From Natrinema salaciae (GTDB lineage Archaea; Halobacteriota; Halobacteria; Halobacteriales; Natrialbaceae), in the NCBI RefSeq assembly GCF_900110865.1, contig NZ_FOFD01000003.1, positions 310,001-374,000 of the forward strand: DNA of 64,000 nt, written 5' to 3'. Position 1 is the first letter of the stretch. Each line of letters starts with the position of its first letter. This document shows, one piece after another, positions 62,723-64,000 of this stretch. Below the pieces are notes generated by a model. It was not told where the DNA came from. It saw only the letters and a program-made list of their open reading frames with translations, and ran no database searches. Made by a program: the position numbers and the translations under genes.

Positions 62723-63532
62723 TTAGACGCGTCGCGTCAGATGCGCTCGAACCGTGCGCTGACACCCGCCACAGATCTCGTTCAGGCGGGTCGCACTCGA
62801 GAGCACTGGGTGCCGCACCGAGAGGTCGGCGTAAATCGAAGTTACCACCGTTCGGCGCTGCGTCCCGCCCCTGCCGTAGCGGTTCGTGGATTCGGTAAGC
62901 TGTGCTTGCCGCTCCGCCGCGAGGGTTTCGAGCCGCGACCGATACCCCTCGAGTCGCTCGTGTTTCCGGCGTAACGCGTCGAAGTCACACTGCAGCAGCG
63001 ATTCGTCGGCCGTCGACCGAAGCCACGCGGTAATCTCCTCGATCGAATCGATGGCATCTTCGACGGTGTGGCGTTCGCTTCGCAGGAGCTCCTGCAGCGA
63101 CTCCACTTCCCGTCGTCTGGTCGCGACCGACTCGAGGACGGCTCGTTTGAGCGCCGGCGTCCAGCCGGTCTCCGTCGCGAGCGCGACGGCGACGTCTTCG
63201 GTCAACTCCGCCGCGAGCGTTTCGACGAGCGATTCGTCCGTCTCGTGATCGGCGATACTGTGTGGACGAACCGTCTCCGCGAAGGCCTCGCGGACGGTAA
63301 CGCAGCGATCGGCGGCCGTCGCCGCGGTCGTTTCCCGCGTCGATCTCTCCGTCGCCATCGCGACCGGCGTCGCCGCGGTTGCGTGCCCGGAGACGGTCGA
63401 CACCGGCCGCTCCGCGGGGACGGCTCGAACGCGCCGTGCGAACGTTTCGAACGCCGCCCCCCGGTCCGTTACGGCCGTCCGTTCCTCGTCGATGCACTCG
63501 AGCGCCCCGTGGACGGCGGTCGATCCGTTCAT
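62723..63532 (-). CDS. DUF7260-like helical protein
   Basis: A 269-residue, mostly helical protein, ECIDEERTAVTDRGAAFETFARRV at the start and several Glu/Arg/Leu-rich helices. The region LQELLRSERHTVEDAIDSIEEITAWLRSTADESLLQCDFDALRRKHERLEGYRSRLETLAAERQAQL looks like a coiled coil. A final CGGCQRTVRAHLTRRV suggests a zinc-binding Cys pair. It matches the haloarchaeal DUF7260 group from memory. ATG 63532 overlaps the stop of the next gene by four bases, so they are in one operon. Confidence 0.75.
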   Translation of the reverse strand: MNGSTAVHGALECIDEERTAVTDRGAAFETFARRVRAVPAERPVSTVSGHATAATPVAMATERSTRETTAATAADRCVTVREAFAETVRPHSIADHETDESLVETLAAELTEDVAVALATETGWTPALKRAVLESVATRRREVESLQELLRSERHTVEDAIDSIEEITAWLRSTADESLLQCDFDALRRKHERLEGYRSRLETLAAERQAQLTESTNRYGRGGTQRRTVVTSIYADLSVRHPVLSSATRLNEICGGCQRTVRAHLTRRV

Positions 63533-64000
63533 CTCGGCTCCTCCTGTGTACAGACGAGTCCGCCCGTGGACCCGTCGTCGCTCGTCAGCACGAACTCCCA
63601 GTCGCCGTCGCCGAGCGCAGTGACGTCGGTCACGCCCAGCGCGTCGTCCGGCGCTGCCGACCGACGCAGGATATCGATCCCGATCGGGAGCGTCGGGAAC
63701 CGTCGCTCGCCGCACTCGATCGCGTACCCCCGCAGAGAGACCGTCCAGACGGGACCGTCGGCCGCCTCGATCGAGTCGCGCGTGACGCCGTACTCCCGTA
63801 TCAGCGACAGCGAGTCCAGAAACCCGAGGCTCGCTTCGACCGGATCGTCGGCCGGTTCGACCGGCGGGAGGTTCGCCGCCGCGGCCTCGAGCAACCGCGT
63901 TCGCTCGGCGGCCTCGAGGTGCCGCTCGAGCTCCGACGCCACGGTCTCGAGCAACACCAGACAGAGCGTGTTCCGATCGGTCGTCGCTTCGGCCGCGGCC
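63529..64000 (-). CDS. Hypothetical protein (5' end beyond the window)
   Basis: The frame is open to the right edge, so the N-terminus is missing; about 156 residues are visible. A possible GTG start lies at 63957, but the residues before it (EATTDRNTLCLVLL) look coding, so the true start is likely outside. The C-terminal part includes a beta-rich region (WTVSLRGYAIECGERRFPTLPIGIDILRRS) and DWEFVLTSDDG. It is coupled to the DUF7260-like gene by a four-base overlap. No function assigned. Confidence 0.65.
   Translation of the reverse strand, partial: AAAEATTDRNTLCLVLLETVASELERHLEAAERTRLLEAAAANLPPVEPADDPVEASLGFLDSLSLIREYGVTRDSIEAADGPVWTVSLRGYAIECGERRFPTLPIGIDILRRSAAPDDALGVTDVTALGDGDWEFVLTSDDGSTGGLVCTQEEPR

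Overview
The window is chromosomal DNA from an extremely halophilic archaeon (class Halobacteria, probably a Natrialbales-type genome such as Haloterrigena or Natrinema). The evidence is the high GC content, the very acidic proteins, the frequent CTCGAG and scarce CTAG, the many leaderless genes with a TATA-like box about 25-30 bases upstream, the twin-arginine lipoprotein signals, and archaeal-only genes (DNA polymerase D large subunit, Hel308, Hef, Cgi121, PurO, type 2 IPP isomerase). Placement below class level is an impression, not a calculation.

Layout. 0-13 kb: an ABC-2 type exporter, central metabolism and housekeeping (rpiA, fni, larB, a phosphohexomutase, cysE, purO), several small zinc-finger or histone-fold proteins and two tandem membrane paralogues. 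13-14.1 kb: an HNH-type homing-endonuclease-like gene and a tRNA-Gln(CTG). 14.2-19.5 kb: a redox cluster (rhodanese lipoprotein, Old-Yellow-Enzyme oxidoreductase, zinc alcohol dehydrogenase) and, divergently transcribed, an amidohydrolase plus a DUF59 Fe-S assembly protein. The last three genes resemble the accessory genes of bacterial propane/alkane monooxygenase operons, but no monooxygenase is present. 19.5-30.6 kb: cgi121-hel308, a Pit phosphate transporter, a methyltransferase carrying palindromic DNA inside its reading frame, a ferredoxin, a Bat-type regulator divergent from a cytochrome P450, and two Tat-exported proteins (an H-type-lectin-like protein and a GH12-like cellulase with a chitin/cellulose-binding module).

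30.8-43.7 kb: malate dehydrogenase, small enzymes, Hef, TspO, an MFS transporter, a dolichol/diacylglycerol-kinase-like protein, and glycyl-tRNA synthetase coupled to a CBS protein. 44.0-46.7 kb: an AT-rich island rich in CTAG, holding a broken gene, a small membrane protein, a Tat lipoprotein and a secreted protein of unknown function. 46.7-53.5 kb: a complete dipeptide/oligopeptide ABC importer operon (A-B-C-D-F, read leftward). 53.8-57.9 kb: a PPC/DUF296 protein one base upstream of intein-free DNA polymerase D large subunit, followed by a cluster of inverted repeats. 58-64 kb: an alpha/beta hydrolase, two tandem rubredoxin-like proteins, ketopantoate reductase, a NifU-type scaffold, a DUF5783 protein and haloarchaeal hypothetical genes; the last runs off the right edge.

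I saw no rRNA, CRISPR array, complete insertion sequence or replication origin. The observations most worth following are the orphan monooxygenase-accessory module with a 14-base palindrome in its divergent promoter, the short palindromes (some inside coding frames), the rare-codon patch around the usual intein site of the DNA polymerase, and the AT-rich island.
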